DNA of 64,000 nucleotides from Rhodobacterales bacterium HKCCA1288 (GCA_015693905.1 CP065161.1:2401001-2465000), one strand, 5' to 3'; numbered from the stretch's first letter, positions 35,157-45,954 are shown. Notes: a model not told the origin generated them from the letters alone. Numbers and translations: made by a program.

Positions 35157-36520
35157 ACGTTCAACAAAAGATGCTCGCGTTCCCAAGGGCTGATAACTTG
35201 CAGGAATTCTTTATATTCGAGGTCTTTGACCGTCTTGTAGACGCTACAAAATTCAGGCCCGAGGATTTCGGTCATTGCCGCGTTTTCCACGAATAAATCC
35301 AAAGCATCGCCAAGACCGCGGGGAATATTGTCATCGCCTTGATAGGCATCGCCTTTGAATTCTGCGCTTGGCATTTTACCCTCGTGCAGCCCGATCAAAC
35401 CGCAGGCCAGAGAGGCGGCAATCCCAAGATAGGGGTTGCAATCCATGCCTGGCAGGCGGTTTTCGACACGGCGGCTTGCAGGGTCAGACACGGGCACACG
35501 CAGGCCTGTCGTGCGATTATCGCGCCCCCATTCAAGGTTAATGGGGGCTGCGAAATCAGGGACATAGCGGCGATAGCTGTTTACATATGGGGCCAGTAGG
35601 GCAATCGCAGCAGGCAGGTTGTTTTGCAGCCCTGCTATGAAATGTAGAAATTCGGGCGTTTCATCACCTGACAGGGTCGAGAAGATATTTTGCCCTGTGG
35701 CCATATCCACCACTGAATGATGGATATGCATCGCTGAACCCGGCTCGCCCTCAATCGGTTTCGCCATAAAGGTGGCATAGCAGTTGTGGCGCAACGCGGC
35801 CTCGCGGATCATGCGCTTGAAATAGAAAATCTCATCTGCCAATCGCACAGGGTCGCCATGGCGGAGGTTCAACTCAATTTGGCCTGCGCCGCCCTCTTGC
35901 AAAATACCATCAATCTCAAGGCCCATGGCTTCGGCAAAGTCGTAGATATCGTCAATCACAGGGCCATATTCATCGACCGCAGACATGGAATAGGCCTGTC
36001 GAGCGGCAGCCCGCCGCCCTGAGCGGCCCATGGGTGGCTCGATCTCGCGGGCGGGGTCGGTGTTCGGGGCCACGAGGTAGAATTCCATCTCAGGCGCCAC
36101 AATCGGCGCGAGCCCTTTGGCGTTATACATTTCGACCACGCGGCGCAGCACATTGCGCGGAGCAAAGGGCACCATCTGACCCTGTTGGTCATGAATGTTA
36201 TGGATCACCTGTAGCGTCCAATCGGCTGTCCATGGCGCAGGCAGGGCAGTATCCCAATCAGGGGTCAGCACCATATCAGGTTCAGTGAACCCATCGGGCG
36301 AGGCATCCGCCCAATCCCCCGTGATCGTTTGGAAGAAGATAGAATTGGGTAGGTAAAACTGGGTTTGGCCTGCAAATTTCTGGCCGGGCATGGCCTTGCC
36401 ACGCGCAACACCTGCAAGGTCGGAGACGATACATTCCACCTCGTCCAAGCGGCGATTTTCTAGAAAACTGCGCGCAACCTCAGGAAGTTTGTCAAGAAAA
36501 CTGTCATAAACGCTGCTCAT
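35153..36520 (-). CDS. Glutamine synthetase family ligase, PuuA-like (second copy in operon)
   Basis: A 455-residue GS-superfamily enzyme. PuuA-type members ligate glutamate to putrescine or other amines. It has EMEFYLVAP, EGGAGQIELNLRHGDPVRLADE, the ATP site segment SAMHIHHSVVDMATGQ and the late NRLPGMDCNPYLGIAASLACG. It lacks the adenylylation-site region of housekeeping GlnA. It overlaps the amidotransferase gene upstream and the oxidase downstream by ATGA, so all three are one operon. The amine substrate is not known. Confidence 0.87.
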   Translation of the reverse strand: MSSVYDSFLDKLPEVARSFLENRRLDEVECIVSDLAGVARGKAMPGQKFAGQTQFYLPNSIFFQTITGDWADASPDGFTEPDMVLTPDWDTALPAPWTADWTLQVIHNIHDQQGQMVPFAPRNVLRRVVEMYNAKGLAPIVAPEMEFYLVAPNTDPAREIEPPMGRSGRRAAARQAYSMSAVDEYGPVIDDIYDFAEAMGLEIDGILQEGGAGQIELNLRHGDPVRLADEIFYFKRMIREAALRHNCYATFMAKPIEGEPGSAMHIHHSVVDMATGQNIFSTLSGDETPEFLHFIAGLQNNLPAAIALLAPYVNSYRRYVPDFAAPINLEWGRDNRTTGLRVPVSDPASRRVENRLPGMDCNPYLGIAASLACGLIGLHEGKMPSAEFKGDAYQGDDNIPRGLGDALDLFVENAAMTEILGPEFCSVYKTVKDLEYKEFLQVISPWEREHLLLNV

Positions 36521-37206
36521 GCAGGCACCTTGGCGCTTTTGAATAGGCTTGCCATCTGTTCAGCCAAAATCCCGTTATCGGTGGGGGCTGAAAGTTCGGC
36601 TTTGGCGCGCTGCAAGAGGGGGTCGGGCACAATCCCTTGACCCCGATGCGCAATCAATCCCGCAATCACATCAGCCCCGAATTCTGGATGGGCCTGCACA
36701 GTAAAGGTATGCCCCCCGTAAGACAGCATCGCATGGGCGCAAAATTCATTCGAGGCAAGGGTTTCCGCCCCCTCACAGGGGGTAATGACCTGATCCTGAT
36801 GCCATGCGTTCAAATGCAATTTGCGGCCATCTTTGAGGTGGTATTCTTGCCGCCCGACACACCAGCCGCCTGAAAATTTTTCAACCCGCCCGCCAAGGGC
36901 CTGCGCGATGATTTGGTGCCCGAAACATACCCCAATCAACGGAATGCGCGCGGCGTGGATGTCGCGGATCAATGCCTCGAGCGGCGGGATAAAAGGATGA
37001 TCCTCATAGACCCCATGACGTGAGCCCGTAATGAGCCACCCATCGGCATCAAATAGGCCTGTGGGAAACTCCATATCGACCACGTTATAGACGCGGAATT
37101 CGAAATCTTGCCCGTCCAAAAGCTGGGCAAAAAGCCGCGCGTAATCGGTGAAATCAGGTTTTAATTCATCAGGCATATGGCCTGTTTGTAAAATGCCAAT
37201 GATCAT
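36517..37206 (-). CDS. Class I glutamine amidotransferase-like hydrolase
   Basis: A 229-residue triad-type amidase of the GMP-synthase-like GATase group. The nucleophile elbow is GVCFGHQIIAQALGG with catalytic Cys, and the His-Glu pair is in VQAHPEFGADV. In polyamine routes a different family (PuuD, peptidase C26) releases glutamate from gamma-glutamyl-GABA. The place of this gene between two PuuA-like ligases suggests an analogous hydrolase, which is inference. ATG 37206 (MIIGILQTGHMPDEL) is chosen by family fit. ATGA overlap with the next gene. Confidence 0.83.
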   Translation of the reverse strand: MIIGILQTGHMPDELKPDFTDYARLFAQLLDGQDFEFRVYNVVDMEFPTGLFDADGWLITGSRHGVYEDHPFIPPLEALIRDIHAARIPLIGVCFGHQIIAQALGGRVEKFSGGWCVGRQEYHLKDGRKLHLNAWHQDQVITPCEGAETLASNEFCAHAMLSYGGHTFTVQAHPEFGADVIAGLIAHRGQGIVPDPLLQRAKAELSAPTDNGILAEQMASLFKSAKVPA

Positions 37207-37272
37207 GGGTGGCCTGTAAAAAAAGGATATCCAAAGGCTACGCCGCCGCGCATCGTTCGGCAAGGGGGCAGT

Positions 37273-38607
37273 TTAGACAGTGTCGAGGTAGAGTTGCATC
37301 TGCTCTTCGGGTGAAAGTTCGGCCATGTAATGCATCTCTTGACGCTTGGTGGCGAGGTAGTTTGCGACCAACTCCCGCGGAAAGATTTGCGCGGTCATCT
37401 GGCAGTCTTCAAAGGCCGCGATGGCCTCACCCCATGTGGTTGGCAAATGCGGGCTTGCCGCATCATAGGCGTTGCCATGGGTGGGCGTGGGTGGTGTGAG
37501 TTTGCCCTCAATCCCTGTGAGTGCCGCGCCAAGGATACTGGCCACCAAGAGATAGGGGTTCACATCACCCCCCGCGACCCGATGTTCGATCCGCCGCGCG
37601 GCAGGCGCGCCAGAGGGAACCCGCAGCGCGGTTGTGCGGTTCTCATAACCCCACGCCAAAGCAGTTGGGGCGTGGGCGCCTGGCACAAATCGATCATAGC
37701 TGCTGGCATGGGGGGCGAAGATCAGCATAGACCCTGCCATCCCTGCCAAGCACCCCGCAATGGCATGGTGCAGCGCCTCTGACCCTTCAGTGCTGCCATT
37801 GTCGAAAATATTGCGCCCCTGTTGATCAAGAACCGAGAAATGCATATGCATTCCGTTGCCCGCGTAATCTTCGTAGGGTTTGGCCATAAACGAGGCGGCA
37901 AAGCCATATTTGCGCGCAACACCTTTGACCAAAAGCTTGAACAGCCACGCGTCATCCGCCGCCTTCAAAGCATCGGATTGGTGCATCATATTGATCTCGA
38001 ACTGTCCAGGGCCTGCCTCGGAAATCAATGTGTCGGCGGGTATATCCATCGCCTCGCAGGCATCATAAATTTCGGTAAAGAACTGATCAAAGGCATCAAG
38101 CTGCCTGAGGGCCAGAATTTCGGCTTGATTGCGTCTTTTGCCTGAGCGGGGCGATGGCGGCACGCGCAAGTCGGGGCCGCGATCATCGATGATGTAGAAT
38201 TCCAACTCGGTGGCCACAACAGGGGTCAGGCCAAGCGCCTGATACCGATCTAGAACTCGCGCCAGCGCGTGGCGCGGATCACCCGCAAAGGGGCGGCCAT
38301 CTTCGTGGAACATCCAAAGCGGCAACAGCGCGGTTGGATTGCTCAGCCACGGCATTGGCACAAAGCCCCGCTCGGTCGGCAGAAGCAGACCATCGGGATC
38401 ACCGCTTTCAAAGACAAGCGGGCTGTCATCGATATCTTCGCCCCAAATATCAAGGTTCATGACGGAGAAGGGAAAGCGTGTTCCGTCTTCCCATGCTTTT
38501 TGCGCATAAAGCCGCGCAATCCGTTTTCCGCGCGGCTGACCATTGAGATCAGAGGCCGCAACGCGGATCGTTTTGATCTCTGGATTATCGTTGAGATAGC
38601 TGCTCAT
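37273..38607 (-). CDS. Glutamine synthetase family ligase, PuuA-like (first copy in operon)
   Basis: A 444-residue GS-superfamily enzyme, clearly related to but distinct from the second copy at 35153-36520. Matching segments are VVATELEFYIIDD, EAGPGQFEINMMHQSDALKA, GNGMHMHFSVLDQQGRN and VAGGDVNPYLLVASILG. First gene of the cluster, with 66 bp to the amidotransferase. Two ligases in one operon suggest either two amine substrates or a mixed oligomer. No regulator is adjacent. Confidence 0.87.
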   Translation of the reverse strand: MSSYLNDNPEIKTIRVAASDLNGQPRGKRIARLYAQKAWEDGTRFPFSVMNLDIWGEDIDDSPLVFESGDPDGLLLPTERGFVPMPWLSNPTALLPLWMFHEDGRPFAGDPRHALARVLDRYQALGLTPVVATELEFYIIDDRGPDLRVPPSPRSGKRRNQAEILALRQLDAFDQFFTEIYDACEAMDIPADTLISEAGPGQFEINMMHQSDALKAADDAWLFKLLVKGVARKYGFAASFMAKPYEDYAGNGMHMHFSVLDQQGRNIFDNGSTEGSEALHHAIAGCLAGMAGSMLIFAPHASSYDRFVPGAHAPTALAWGYENRTTALRVPSGAPAARRIEHRVAGGDVNPYLLVASILGAALTGIEGKLTPPTPTHGNAYDAASPHLPTTWGEAIAAFEDCQMTAQIFPRELVANYLATKRQEMHYMAELSPEEQMQLYLDTV

Positions 38608-38681
38608 GCGCCCAGTCTAGCGTGGCATTTTTGAAATGGCAGCGAAATTCGCGCAGGCTTGCGCGTAATTTATGCGCTTGC

Positions 38682-39119
38682 CTAAAGTTTGGCCACACGT
38701 TGGCGCGCAAGGGCGCTGTCGCGGTCGTTGATCCCCAACATAGGCGCCACCATACGCAATAGCGCGTCCTCATCCGCGCTGCGGTGCCCATCGGCTAAGG
38801 CAATCGCCCAAAGGGCCTCAATCACCACGATCCGATCTTCATAGGCGACCGACTCCTTGATGGCGCGTGTAAAGCGCACCGTGTCTGGGGCTTCTGCTTC
38901 AACCGCCTCGGCCTCATGGATCAGGGCGTCAATGCCTGACGGGTCAAGCCCGTAGCGCGCCGCTAAGGTTTCCGCGATTTTCGCGCGTTCTGCTTGGGCA
39001 TAATCGCCGTCACTGCGCGCAAGACGCACGAGTAATGCGCAAAGCGCCAGCCGCGCATCGCTGTCAGTGATGGGTTCTGGTTTGGGTGCGCCAAGGCGGC
39101 GAAGGAGATCTGCAAACAT
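38682..39119 (-). CDS. TerB-family (tellurite resistance-like) protein
   Basis: A 145-residue all-helical protein of the TerB/DUF533-like family. Features are ALCALLVRLARSDGDYAQAE, then LAARYGLDPSGIDALIHEAE and EALWAIALADGHRSADEDAL. Aspartates in the SDGDY and ADGHRSADE turns recall the metal-binding acidic patches of TerB. Function unknown. ATG 39119 is chosen; upstream in-frame sequence is unlike the family. A second TerB protein occurs at 18206-18898. Confidence 0.78.
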   Translation of the reverse strand: MFADLLRRLGAPKPEPITDSDARLALCALLVRLARSDGDYAQAERAKIAETLAARYGLDPSGIDALIHEAEAVEAEAPDTVRFTRAIKESVAYEDRIVVIEALWAIALADGHRSADEDALLRMVAPMLGINDRDSALARQRVAKL

Positions 39120-39159
39120 AGGCCCCAATATAAGCCGTTTTTGCGATAAGAGAACCCGC

Positions 39160-39948
39160 CTATTGCGCCTTGGATTTTGCAAACACCGCTGCAATCTTGG
39201 CCAATGCGGCCTCCATGCCGAAAGGCGGGTTGAGAATAAACAGGCCCGAGCCAATCATCCCATGCCCTTCGCGGGCGGGGGGGAAGGTCTGGCGGTGGAG
39301 CATCGCATCAGTAAAGGTTTGGCGTAACTCTGTTTCCATCGGCTGATGGGCTTTGTTTGCGAGGATCGGATACCACAAGATTATAATCCCAACATTCCAT
39401 TTGCGCGCCAACTGCCCCATGATTTTTGGGATGCGGGCATAGTCGGTCTTCACCTCATAGGAGGGATCAATCAACATCAGGCCACGCCGTGGATCAGGCG
39501 GGCAAATGGATTGCGCCATCTCGAACCCGTCTTGGCGATAGAGCTGCGCCCCGCCCGCTTGGATCATTGCCGCCTGCAGGGCAGCATGTTCCTGAGGATG
39601 CAATTCCGCGAGATGTAAATTATCCATAGGCCGCAATAATTCAGCCGCTAAAAGGGGGGAACCCGCATAGGCCTGAGGGCCGTATTTTGCGGCAATTTTT
39701 TCCTGCAGGGCCGCGTAAGGATGATCTGCTGCAAAACCTGCGCGCAAGCGGGCGATGCCTGCCGCTGCTTCGCCCGTTTTTACGGCTTCGGGGGCGGCAA
39801 GATCATAAAGCCCCCGCCCCGCATGGGTTTCGATATAACTCAGCGGTTTGTCTTTGCGCGTCAGGTAATCCAACACCCATGCGAGGGCCGCGTGCTTATG
39901 CACATCGGCCAAATTGCCCGCATGATAGATATGTTGATAAGACAGCAT
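39160..39948 (-). CDS. rlmJ: 23S rRNA (adenine-2030-N6)-methyltransferase RlmJ
   Basis: A 262-residue SAM-dependent methyltransferase that modifies A2030 of 23S rRNA. It begins with the family signature MLSYQHIYHAGNLADVHKHAAL and carries the catalytic-type motif LIDPSYEVK (DPPY-like) in the middle. Length is slightly below the E. coli enzyme (280). It lies 21 bp downstream of pyrG on the same strand. Confidence 0.93.
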   Translation of the reverse strand: MLSYQHIYHAGNLADVHKHAALAWVLDYLTRKDKPLSYIETHAGRGLYDLAAPEAVKTGEAAAGIARLRAGFAADHPYAALQEKIAAKYGPQAYAGSPLLAAELLRPMDNLHLAELHPQEHAALQAAMIQAGGAQLYRQDGFEMAQSICPPDPRRGLMLIDPSYEVKTDYARIPKIMGQLARKWNVGIIILWYPILANKAHQPMETELRQTFTDAMLHRQTFPPAREGHGMIGSGLFILNPPFGMEAALAKIAAVFAKSKAQ

Positions 39949-39968
39949 CGCGGGCCTGTCAGGCAGGC

Positions 39969-41612
39969 TTAGACAAGCCTGCTGACATCCTTGGCTGCCC
40001 GCACAAAGTCACGGAACAGCGGGTGAGGTGCGAAGGGTTTCGATTTCAATTCTGGATGGAACTGAACCCCGATATACCACGGGTGGTCTTTGATCTCGAC
40101 AATCTCGGGCAGTTTCCCATCGGGCGAAAGGCCCGAGAAAAGCAGACCGCATTTTTCAAGTTTATCACGATATTTGATATCGACCTCGTAGCGGTGGCGA
40201 TGGCGTTCCTCGATAGCAGTTGTGCCATAGGCCTCGGCTACGCGGCTGCCTTCTGCGAGAACCGCATCATAAGCACCCAAACGCATCGTGCCGCCTTTGT
40301 CATCATCTGATTTGCGGGTGACTTTATAATTGCCCTGCACCCATTCTTTGAGGTGATACACAATCGGCTCGAACCGCTTTTGACCCGCTTCGTGATCAAA
40401 TTCCTCCGACCCTGCTTTGGCCATGCCCGCCAGATTGCGCGCAGCCTCGATCACCGCCATTTGCATACCCAAGCAGATGCCCAAATAGGGGATCTTGCGG
40501 GTTCGGGCGAATTCTGCAGCTTTGATCTTGCCCTCGGTTCCGCGCTCACCAAACCCACCAGGGACAAGGATCGCATGGAAGCCCTCAAGATGTGGCGCAG
40601 GATCTTCGCGGTCGAAAATCTCGGCATCAATCCATTCGGCGCGCACTTTGACGCGATTGGCCATGCCGCCATGGGTCAGCGCCTCGGCGATAGATTTATA
40701 GGCATCTTCCAACTGCGTGTATTTGCCAACAATCGCCACGCGCACTTCGCCTTCGGGATTGTGAATGCGATCTGACACATCTTCCCAACGGCTGAGATCT
40801 GGTTTCGGGGCGGGGGCGATTTGGAAAGCATCCAACACCGCCTGATCCAACCCTTCACGGTGATAGGCCAAAGGCGCATCATAAATCGTGCTGAGGTCTT
40901 GTGCGGCAATCACGCTATCGGGGCGCACATTGCAAAACAGCGCAAGCTTCTCGCGCTCTTTGCGCGGGATCGGCCCCTCAGACCGGCATACCAAAATATC
41001 GGGGGCAAGCCCGATAGAGCGCAGCTCCTTTACGCTGTGTTGGGTGGGCTTCGTTTTCAACTCACCCGATGCTTTGATATAGGGCAATAGGGTCAGGTGC
41101 ATAAAGATACACTGGCCACGCGGGCGCTCTTGGCCGAATTGACGGATCGCCTCAAAAAACGGCAGGCCCTCGATATCGCCGACCGTGCCGCCGATTTCGC
41201 ACAGCATGAAATCCACTTCATCCTCGCCGATGGCGATGAAATCTTTGATCTCATTGGTGACGTGGGGAATCACTTGGATGGTTTTGCCTAGGTAATCACC
41301 ACGGCGCTCTTTTTCCAAAACGTTGGAATAGATACGGCCTGATGAGACGCTGTCTGTCGCGCGGGCAGAGACGCCTGTGAAGCGCTCGTAATGGCCCAAA
41401 TCCAGATCGGTTTCCGCACCATCATCGGTCACGAAAACTTCGCCATGTTCAAAGGGCGACATCGTCCCAGGATCAACGTTGAGATAGGGGTCAAGCTTGC
41501 GCAAACGCACGGTGTAGCCACGTGCCTGTAGCAATGCACCAAGCGCGGCTGAGGCGAGGCCCTTGCCAAGCGAAGAGACCACACCACCCGTGATAAAAAT
41601 GTATCGTGCCAT
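39969..41612 (-). CDS. pyrG: CTP synthase
   Basis: Makes CTP from UTP, ATP and glutamine. The 547-residue protein has the N-terminal amidoligase domain ([39 protein letters not shown]) and the C-terminal class I amidotransferase domain ([31 protein letters not shown] with the nucleophile Cys, late [11 protein letters not shown] with His and Glu). It lies about 190 bp downstream of secG, beyond the secG terminator, the usual order in Rhodobacterales. Confidence 0.98.
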   Translation of the reverse strand: MARYIFITGGVVSSLGKGLASAALGALLQARGYTVRLRKLDPYLNVDPGTMSPFEHGEVFVTDDGAETDLDLGHYERFTGVSARATDSVSSGRIYSNVLEKERRGDYLGKTIQVIPHVTNEIKDFIAIGEDEVDFMLCEIGGTVGDIEGLPFFEAIRQFGQERPRGQCIFMHLTLLPYIKASGELKTKPTQHSVKELRSIGLAPDILVCRSEGPIPRKEREKLALFCNVRPDSVIAAQDLSTIYDAPLAYHREGLDQAVLDAFQIAPAPKPDLSRWEDVSDRIHNPEGEVRVAIVGKYTQLEDAYKSIAEALTHGGMANRVKVRAEWIDAEIFDREDPAPHLEGFHAILVPGGFGERGTEGKIKAAEFARTRKIPYLGICLGMQMAVIEAARNLAGMAKAGSEEFDHEAGQKRFEPIVYHLKEWVQGNYKVTRKSDDDKGGTMRLGAYDAVLAEGSRVAEAYGTTAIEERHRHRYEVDIKYRDKLEKCGLLFSGLSPDGKLPEIVEIKDHPWYIGVQFHPELKSKPFAPHPLFRDFVRAAKDVSRLV

Positions 41613-41741
41613 ATACCTGTATTCTCCCGCGCGGGCTATTTTGTCTGTTGGAAACAGACCGCGTTTGCCACCTGTATCACGGGATTTGACCGTATCAGGA
41701 TTCGTGTCCTTAGGGCAAGCGGTCAGCGCTATATCATGTGG

Positions 41742-41780
41742 CTAAAAATAACAAAGACCCAATATTTATTGGGTCTTTGC
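41742..41780 (-). terminator. Intrinsic terminator after secG
   Basis: A 12-bp perfect stem, CAAAGACCCAAT (41753-41764) with ATTGGGTCTTTG (41769-41780), around a four-base loop. On the minus strand it is followed by TTATTTTTAG. It stops secG transcripts before pyrG. Confidence 0.92.
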
Positions 41781-41804
41781 GGTGAATTAATTTTAGATGC
41801 TGCG

Positions 41805-42188
41805 TTATTCCGCCCGTGGCGGTAGCGCGGGCGCATCCCCCAGTGCTGGGGGCAGAAGGCTATCTGCCGCAGGCGCGTTGTCGGTTGTGCCATCGGTTGC
41901 GGCCCCGTCAGCGGGGGCTGATGTGCCAATGCGGTCTAGCACAGATGTGGTGGCCGAGTTTTGCGCCGCCAAAATGGTCAATGTAACCGATGTAATCAAA
42001 AACGCAGTCGCAAAGGCCCATGTGAGTTTGCTGAGGGCTGTTGCCGCTTGGCGGCCTGTCATAAGGCCACCGCCTGCACCACCGCCGCCACCAAGGCCCA
42101 TGCCGCCCCCTTCGGAGCGCTGCAAAAGCACCACGGCAATCAAGCAGATTGCGAGGATAAGATGGATGACGAGAACGATATTTTCCAT
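41805..42188 (-). CDS. secG: Preprotein translocase subunit SecG
   Basis: A 127-residue inner-membrane subunit of SecYEG. Two helices (IVLVIHLILAICLIAVVLL and TWAFATAFLITSVTLTILAA) flank a Gly-rich cytoplasmic loop (GGGMGLGGGGGAGGG). The C-terminal 45 residues are an Ala, Pro and Asp-rich tail, longer than in E. coli SecG but common in the Rhodobacterales. Its own terminator follows. Confidence 0.94.
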   Translation of the reverse strand: MENIVLVIHLILAICLIAVVLLQRSEGGGMGLGGGGGAGGGLMTGRQAATALSKLTWAFATAFLITSVTLTILAAQNSATTSVLDRIGTSAPADGAATDGTTDNAPAADSLLPPALGDAPALPPRAE

Positions 42189-42471
42189 GAGCGGCCTCAG
42201 GTGCGTGTCTGTAACAATCCGTCACTTTTCGCGGCTTACTTAGGGGATGCGACCCGCCGCCGCAAGCCAAGAGTTTCACAACTTTAAGGCGAATTTGGTG
42301 AATATTGCAACACATATGACAGTTCCATGACCCAAGGATGCGGGCCCGTCCCGCGTTCTGCCGCAGGCGGGCAATGCGTTTCGCGCTTTTCACCGAGGCT
42401 GCGTGTCGTTATAGACGCCATCGTTTGCAAGAGCCGGCCATTCTGGCCTGCGGATAAGGACGGATCGTAAA

Positions 42472-43767
42472 ATGGCGAATGTTGTGGTTGTTGGCGCGCA
42501 ATGGGGGGATGAAGGCAAGGGCAAGCTTGTCGACTGGCTCAGCGAGCGCGCAGATGTGATTTGCCGCTTTCAAGGCGGGCATAATGCAGGCCATACATTG
42601 GTTATTGACGGCAAGGTCTACAAGCTCAACGCGCTGCCTTCGGGTGTGGTGCGCGGCGGCAAGCTGAGCGTTATTGGAAATGGCGTTGTTCTAGATCCTT
42701 GGCACCTCATCGAAGAGATCGGCAAAATCCGCCAAGATGGTGTGACCATCAGCCCTGAAACATTGATGATTGCGGAGAATACCCCGCTGATCCTGCCAAT
42801 CCATGGTGAGTTGGATCGTGCCCGCGAGGATGCGGCCAGCGCCGGTACCAAAATCGGCACCACAGGCCGCGGCATCGGCCCTGCCTATGAAGATAAGGTT
42901 GGTCGCCGTTCGGTGCGGGTTGCGGATTTGGCGGATGAGGCCACCTTGATCGCCCGTGTTGATCGCGCGCTGCAGCATCACGACCCGCTGCGCCGTGGCC
43001 TTGGCATCGCGCCTGTCGATCGCGATGCGCTGATCGAAAAGCTCAAGGCCATTGCGCCTGAGATTTTGCCCTACGCCGCACCCGTTTGGAAGGTTCTGAA
43101 CGAACAGCGCCGCGCGGGTAAGCGTATTTTGTTCGAGGGCGCACAAGGCGCGCTGCTGGACATTGATTTTGGCACCTATCCCTTTGTGACCTCCTCCAAC
43201 GTCATTGCAGGGCAGGCTGCGACAGGTGTCGGTCTTGGGCCAGGTGCGGTTGATTATGTGCTGGGCATCGTAAAAGCCTATACAACCCGCGTGGGCGAGG
43301 GGCCGTTTCCAACGGAATTGGACGATGAAGATGGCACCCGTCTGGGGACGCGTGGCCATGAATTTGGCACGGTCACAGGGCGCAAGCGGCGCTGCGGGTG
43401 GTTTGACGCCGCCCTTGTGCGCCAGACCTGCGCGACCTCTGGTGTGAATGGCATTGCGCTGACGAAGCTGGATGTTCTTGACGGGTTTGACACGCTCAAA
43501 ATCTGCGTGGGCTATGAATTGGACGGCACGCGGATTGACTATCTTCCAACCGCGTCTGAGGCGCAAAAACGCTGCACGCCAATCTATGAAGAGATGGAAG
43601 GATGGCATGAGACGACCGAGGGCGCACGCTCTTGGGCGGATTTGCCTGCCAACGCGATCAAATATGTGCGCCGTGTGGAGGAGTTGATTGACTGCCCCGT
43701 GGCGCTACTTTCCACCTCACCCGAGCGTGAAGACACAATTCTTGTGACTGACCCGTTCGCGGATTGA
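42472..43767 (+). CDS. purA: Adenylosuccinate synthetase
   Basis: First committed step from IMP to AMP, using GTP and aspartate. The 431-residue enzyme begins [17 protein letters not shown], the P-loop-like GTP site, and contains [26 protein letters not shown] (IMP site) and the late [14 protein letters not shown]. Divergent from secG; the 283-bp gap holds a GC-rich hairpin near 42340-42360 but no motif I can name. Confidence 0.97.
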   Translation: MANVVVVGAQWGDEGKGKLVDWLSERADVICRFQGGHNAGHTLVIDGKVYKLNALPSGVVRGGKLSVIGNGVVLDPWHLIEEIGKIRQDGVTISPETLMIAENTPLILPIHGELDRAREDAASAGTKIGTTGRGIGPAYEDKVGRRSVRVADLADEATLIARVDRALQHHDPLRRGLGIAPVDRDALIEKLKAIAPEILPYAAPVWKVLNEQRRAGKRILFEGAQGALLDIDFGTYPFVTSSNVIAGQAATGVGLGPGAVDYVLGIVKAYTTRVGEGPFPTELDDEDGTRLGTRGHEFGTVTGRKRRCGWFDAALVRQTCATSGVNGIALTKLDVLDGFDTLKICVGYELDGTRIDYLPTASEAQKRCTPIYEEMEGWHETTEGARSWADLPANAIKYVRRVEELIDCPVALLSTSPEREDTILVTDPFAD

Positions 43768-43800
43768 TCTGATCACCGACCAAAGGGAGAGCTGCCCGTC

Positions 43801-44034
43801 ATGGCCCTTGGCTATAAAACCCGCAAGCGATTGTCCCTGCTTATCCTGATCTTCGGGCTGCCTGCCTATATCGCGGCGGCGTGGTGGCTGATGAGCTTGT
43901 TTGAGCGCCCCTCCATCTGGGTGGAGTTTGCCATATATGTGGGGCTTGGTATTTTGTGGGCCCTGCCATTCAAAGCCGTTTTCAAGGGCGTTGGACAGGC
44001 GGATCCAGGCGCAGCTCATGACGATCAGCGCTAG
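43801..44034 (+). CDS. DUF2842 family small membrane protein
   Basis: A 77-residue protein with two helices (LSLLILIFGLPAYIAAAWWL and WVEFAIYVGLGILWALPF) and the DUF2842 pattern, a family of unknown function found mainly in alphaproteobacteria. AAAGGGAGA upstream is the ribosome binding site. It lies 33 bp after purA and is probably cotranscribed. Confidence 0.85.
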   Translation: MALGYKTRKRLSLLILIFGLPAYIAAAWWLMSLFERPSIWVEFAIYVGLGILWALPFKAVFKGVGQADPGAAHDDQR

Positions 44035-44037
44035 CCA

Positions 44038-45954
44038 TTAAGCGAGAGAAAAGGCCCCATTCTCATCGCGGGTAATGCGGCCTGACTGCAACAAGGCTGC
44101 AAACCCTTGCAACAGCGTCTCGCGTTCGAAACCCGCCCCTGCATCGACCTCCAGCAGTTCAAGGATTTGTGGGCGCTGAAACTTTGGGCTGTCGGAATAG
44201 TCGATGATATGGCGCGCCGCCAAAAGAATTGCGTCTTCCGCCGTTTTAGGGGCCGCGTCTAGAAACGCCGCCGCAAAATTTCCACGAAGGTCTGGGCGCA
44301 ATTTCGGCAGGTTTTCTGCGCCGCCCCCAATACTGGCGGTGCGTTCTGCCAACATTGCCAAAGTTGCCGTGAACTTGCGGGTTGGCATGCGTGGCACGGG
44401 CGCGCCATTGGCATAGCCTCCGCCACCCGCCACGGCGCGGCGTGGGGGCAGCGCTTCTTCAACTTCGCCGAGTGCGGGTGCATTGAGATCAATGCGTTGT
44501 TCGGACACCAGCACCAAGGGGGCGGGGCGGGCTGCCACCTCAGATGCCTCTGGCCTATTTTCCAAACTGCCACGCTTTACATCTACGCTCACGCGGCGTG
44601 GCCCCTCTGTTGCTTGCGCGACTTGTGCCTCAGCACTTGTTGCAGCCATCGCCGCCTTGAGGTGGCGCAAAGTGTTTTGACGGCGTGCATGTCCCTCATC
44701 ACCCATATAGGCGTCGCTTGAGGCGAAGAGACGGGCCGCCACCGCGTCAGGATTTTCAGCGGGGGCTGTCATCCCTGGCGGGGTGGTTGAGCTTTTCCCT
44801 TCCTCCTGCGCAATGGCGTTGAGTTGTGCCATCAACTCGTCATCGGCCACAGTGTCGAGGGTGGACATTGCTGGTGCAGGCGGGGGTGCCTCCGCGTCAC
44901 GCGTGTCGCGTTTGGCCAAATCATCCATCCGCTCGGTCATCTCGGTGACGATATCAAGCGGAGGGATGTCCGAAGGCGCAGCTTCGCTTGCAGGGGCGGG
45001 GGTGGCCTCATCCTCGACAGTGCTGTCTGGTGTCGGGGATACGGGCAGGTGATCTGGTGTTTCTGGTTTCGGCGCTGTGCGGCGGATGCGCGCCTCGTTC
45101 AGAATATCGGCAAGGGCAGCTTCTGCCGCAGCAGCCAAATCAGGATTATCTGTTGCCTCCGCAAAAGTTTCGCCAACCGTGGTTGCCTCTTCGGTTTCGG
45201 CTGTCGGTTGCGGGGCTGCCGCCTGCGCAATTGGCTGAGGCGATATTTCGGGCGCGGGTTCCGCCGCGATGGTTGACGCAGCTTCGGTCGTTTTGCGCAA
45301 GGTGACAGGCGCGGTCATATCAGAGGCTTCGGCCCCTCTATCGCGGGTCAAGGCCTCGATTTGCGGGTCACGCTCCGATGCTACGGGATCCGCCGAAATC
45401 TCAACCGCGGGCGCAGGTTTCGCGGGGGGTGCCATGAAATCGGCGTCAGCGTGTTGATCTTCGGTAAACTCGTCTTGCGGCGCCCGCGAGATCACGCTGC
45501 TTAGTGCCGCCAATCTCGGACGCGTGGCCCCCTCCACCGCAGTTGGGGGGGGCGGTGCGGAAACAGCCGCATCGCCCATAGGTTCATCGGCGGGCTTTGG
45601 GTCAGGCATAGATGCTGCGCCCGCATCAGGGTTTTGGGCCTCGGGTGCTTTCGGCTGCGCGGCATTGGTCACCATATCTGGGTCAACTGCATCTTGAGCA
45701 AGCTCAGGGCGCAGGATCATGCCGTTTTCAATCATCTCGGCGCGAATTTTCCCTCGTGCGGCGGTTTCAGCGAATTGGCGTAGCATCTCGGCATCGGGTT
45801 GCGGGGGCTCTGCGCCAAAAAAACGATCCTCTGCGGCGAGGTCACGGAAATATTCTGCGACACCTTTCATGGCGCTGAACGGATCATCAAACCCCTCCAA
45901 CGTGCAGGAAAATGTGCCATAGGACACCGTTAGAATTTTTTGCGTTTCACCCAT
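44038..45954 (-). CDS. Large low-complexity protein with conserved ends, function unknown
   Basis: A 638-residue protein in three parts. A conserved N-terminal domain (about residues 1-85: [20 protein letters not shown], then [19 protein letters not shown]) is followed by a long Ala, Pro, Glu and Thr-rich stretch (about 90-450) that is probably disordered. A compact C-terminal domain (about 530-638: [38 protein letters not shown]) ends in a winged-helix-like tail. The layout recalls conserved Rhodobacterales hypothetical proteins. No membrane segment or catalytic motif is visible. ATG 45954 is chosen over a GTG three codons earlier. It converges on DUF2842 with a 3-bp gap. Confidence 0.7.
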   Translation of the reverse strand: MGETQKILTVSYGTFSCTLEGFDDPFSAMKGVAEYFRDLAAEDRFFGAEPPQPDAEMLRQFAETAARGKIRAEMIENGMILRPELAQDAVDPDMVTNAAQPKAPEAQNPDAGAASMPDPKPADEPMGDAAVSAPPPPTAVEGATRPRLAALSSVISRAPQDEFTEDQHADADFMAPPAKPAPAVEISADPVASERDPQIEALTRDRGAEASDMTAPVTLRKTTEAASTIAAEPAPEISPQPIAQAAAPQPTAETEEATTVGETFAEATDNPDLAAAAEAALADILNEARIRRTAPKPETPDHLPVSPTPDSTVEDEATPAPASEAAPSDIPPLDIVTEMTERMDDLAKRDTRDAEAPPPAPAMSTLDTVADDELMAQLNAIAQEEGKSSTTPPGMTAPAENPDAVAARLFASSDAYMGDEGHARRQNTLRHLKAAMAATSAEAQVAQATEGPRRVSVDVKRGSLENRPEASEVAARPAPLVLVSEQRIDLNAPALGEVEEALPPRRAVAGGGGYANGAPVPRMPTRKFTATLAMLAERTASIGGGAENLPKLRPDLRGNFAAAFLDAAPKTAEDAILLAARHIIDYSDSPKFQRPQILELLEVDAGAGFERETLLQGFAALLQSGRITRDENGAFSLA

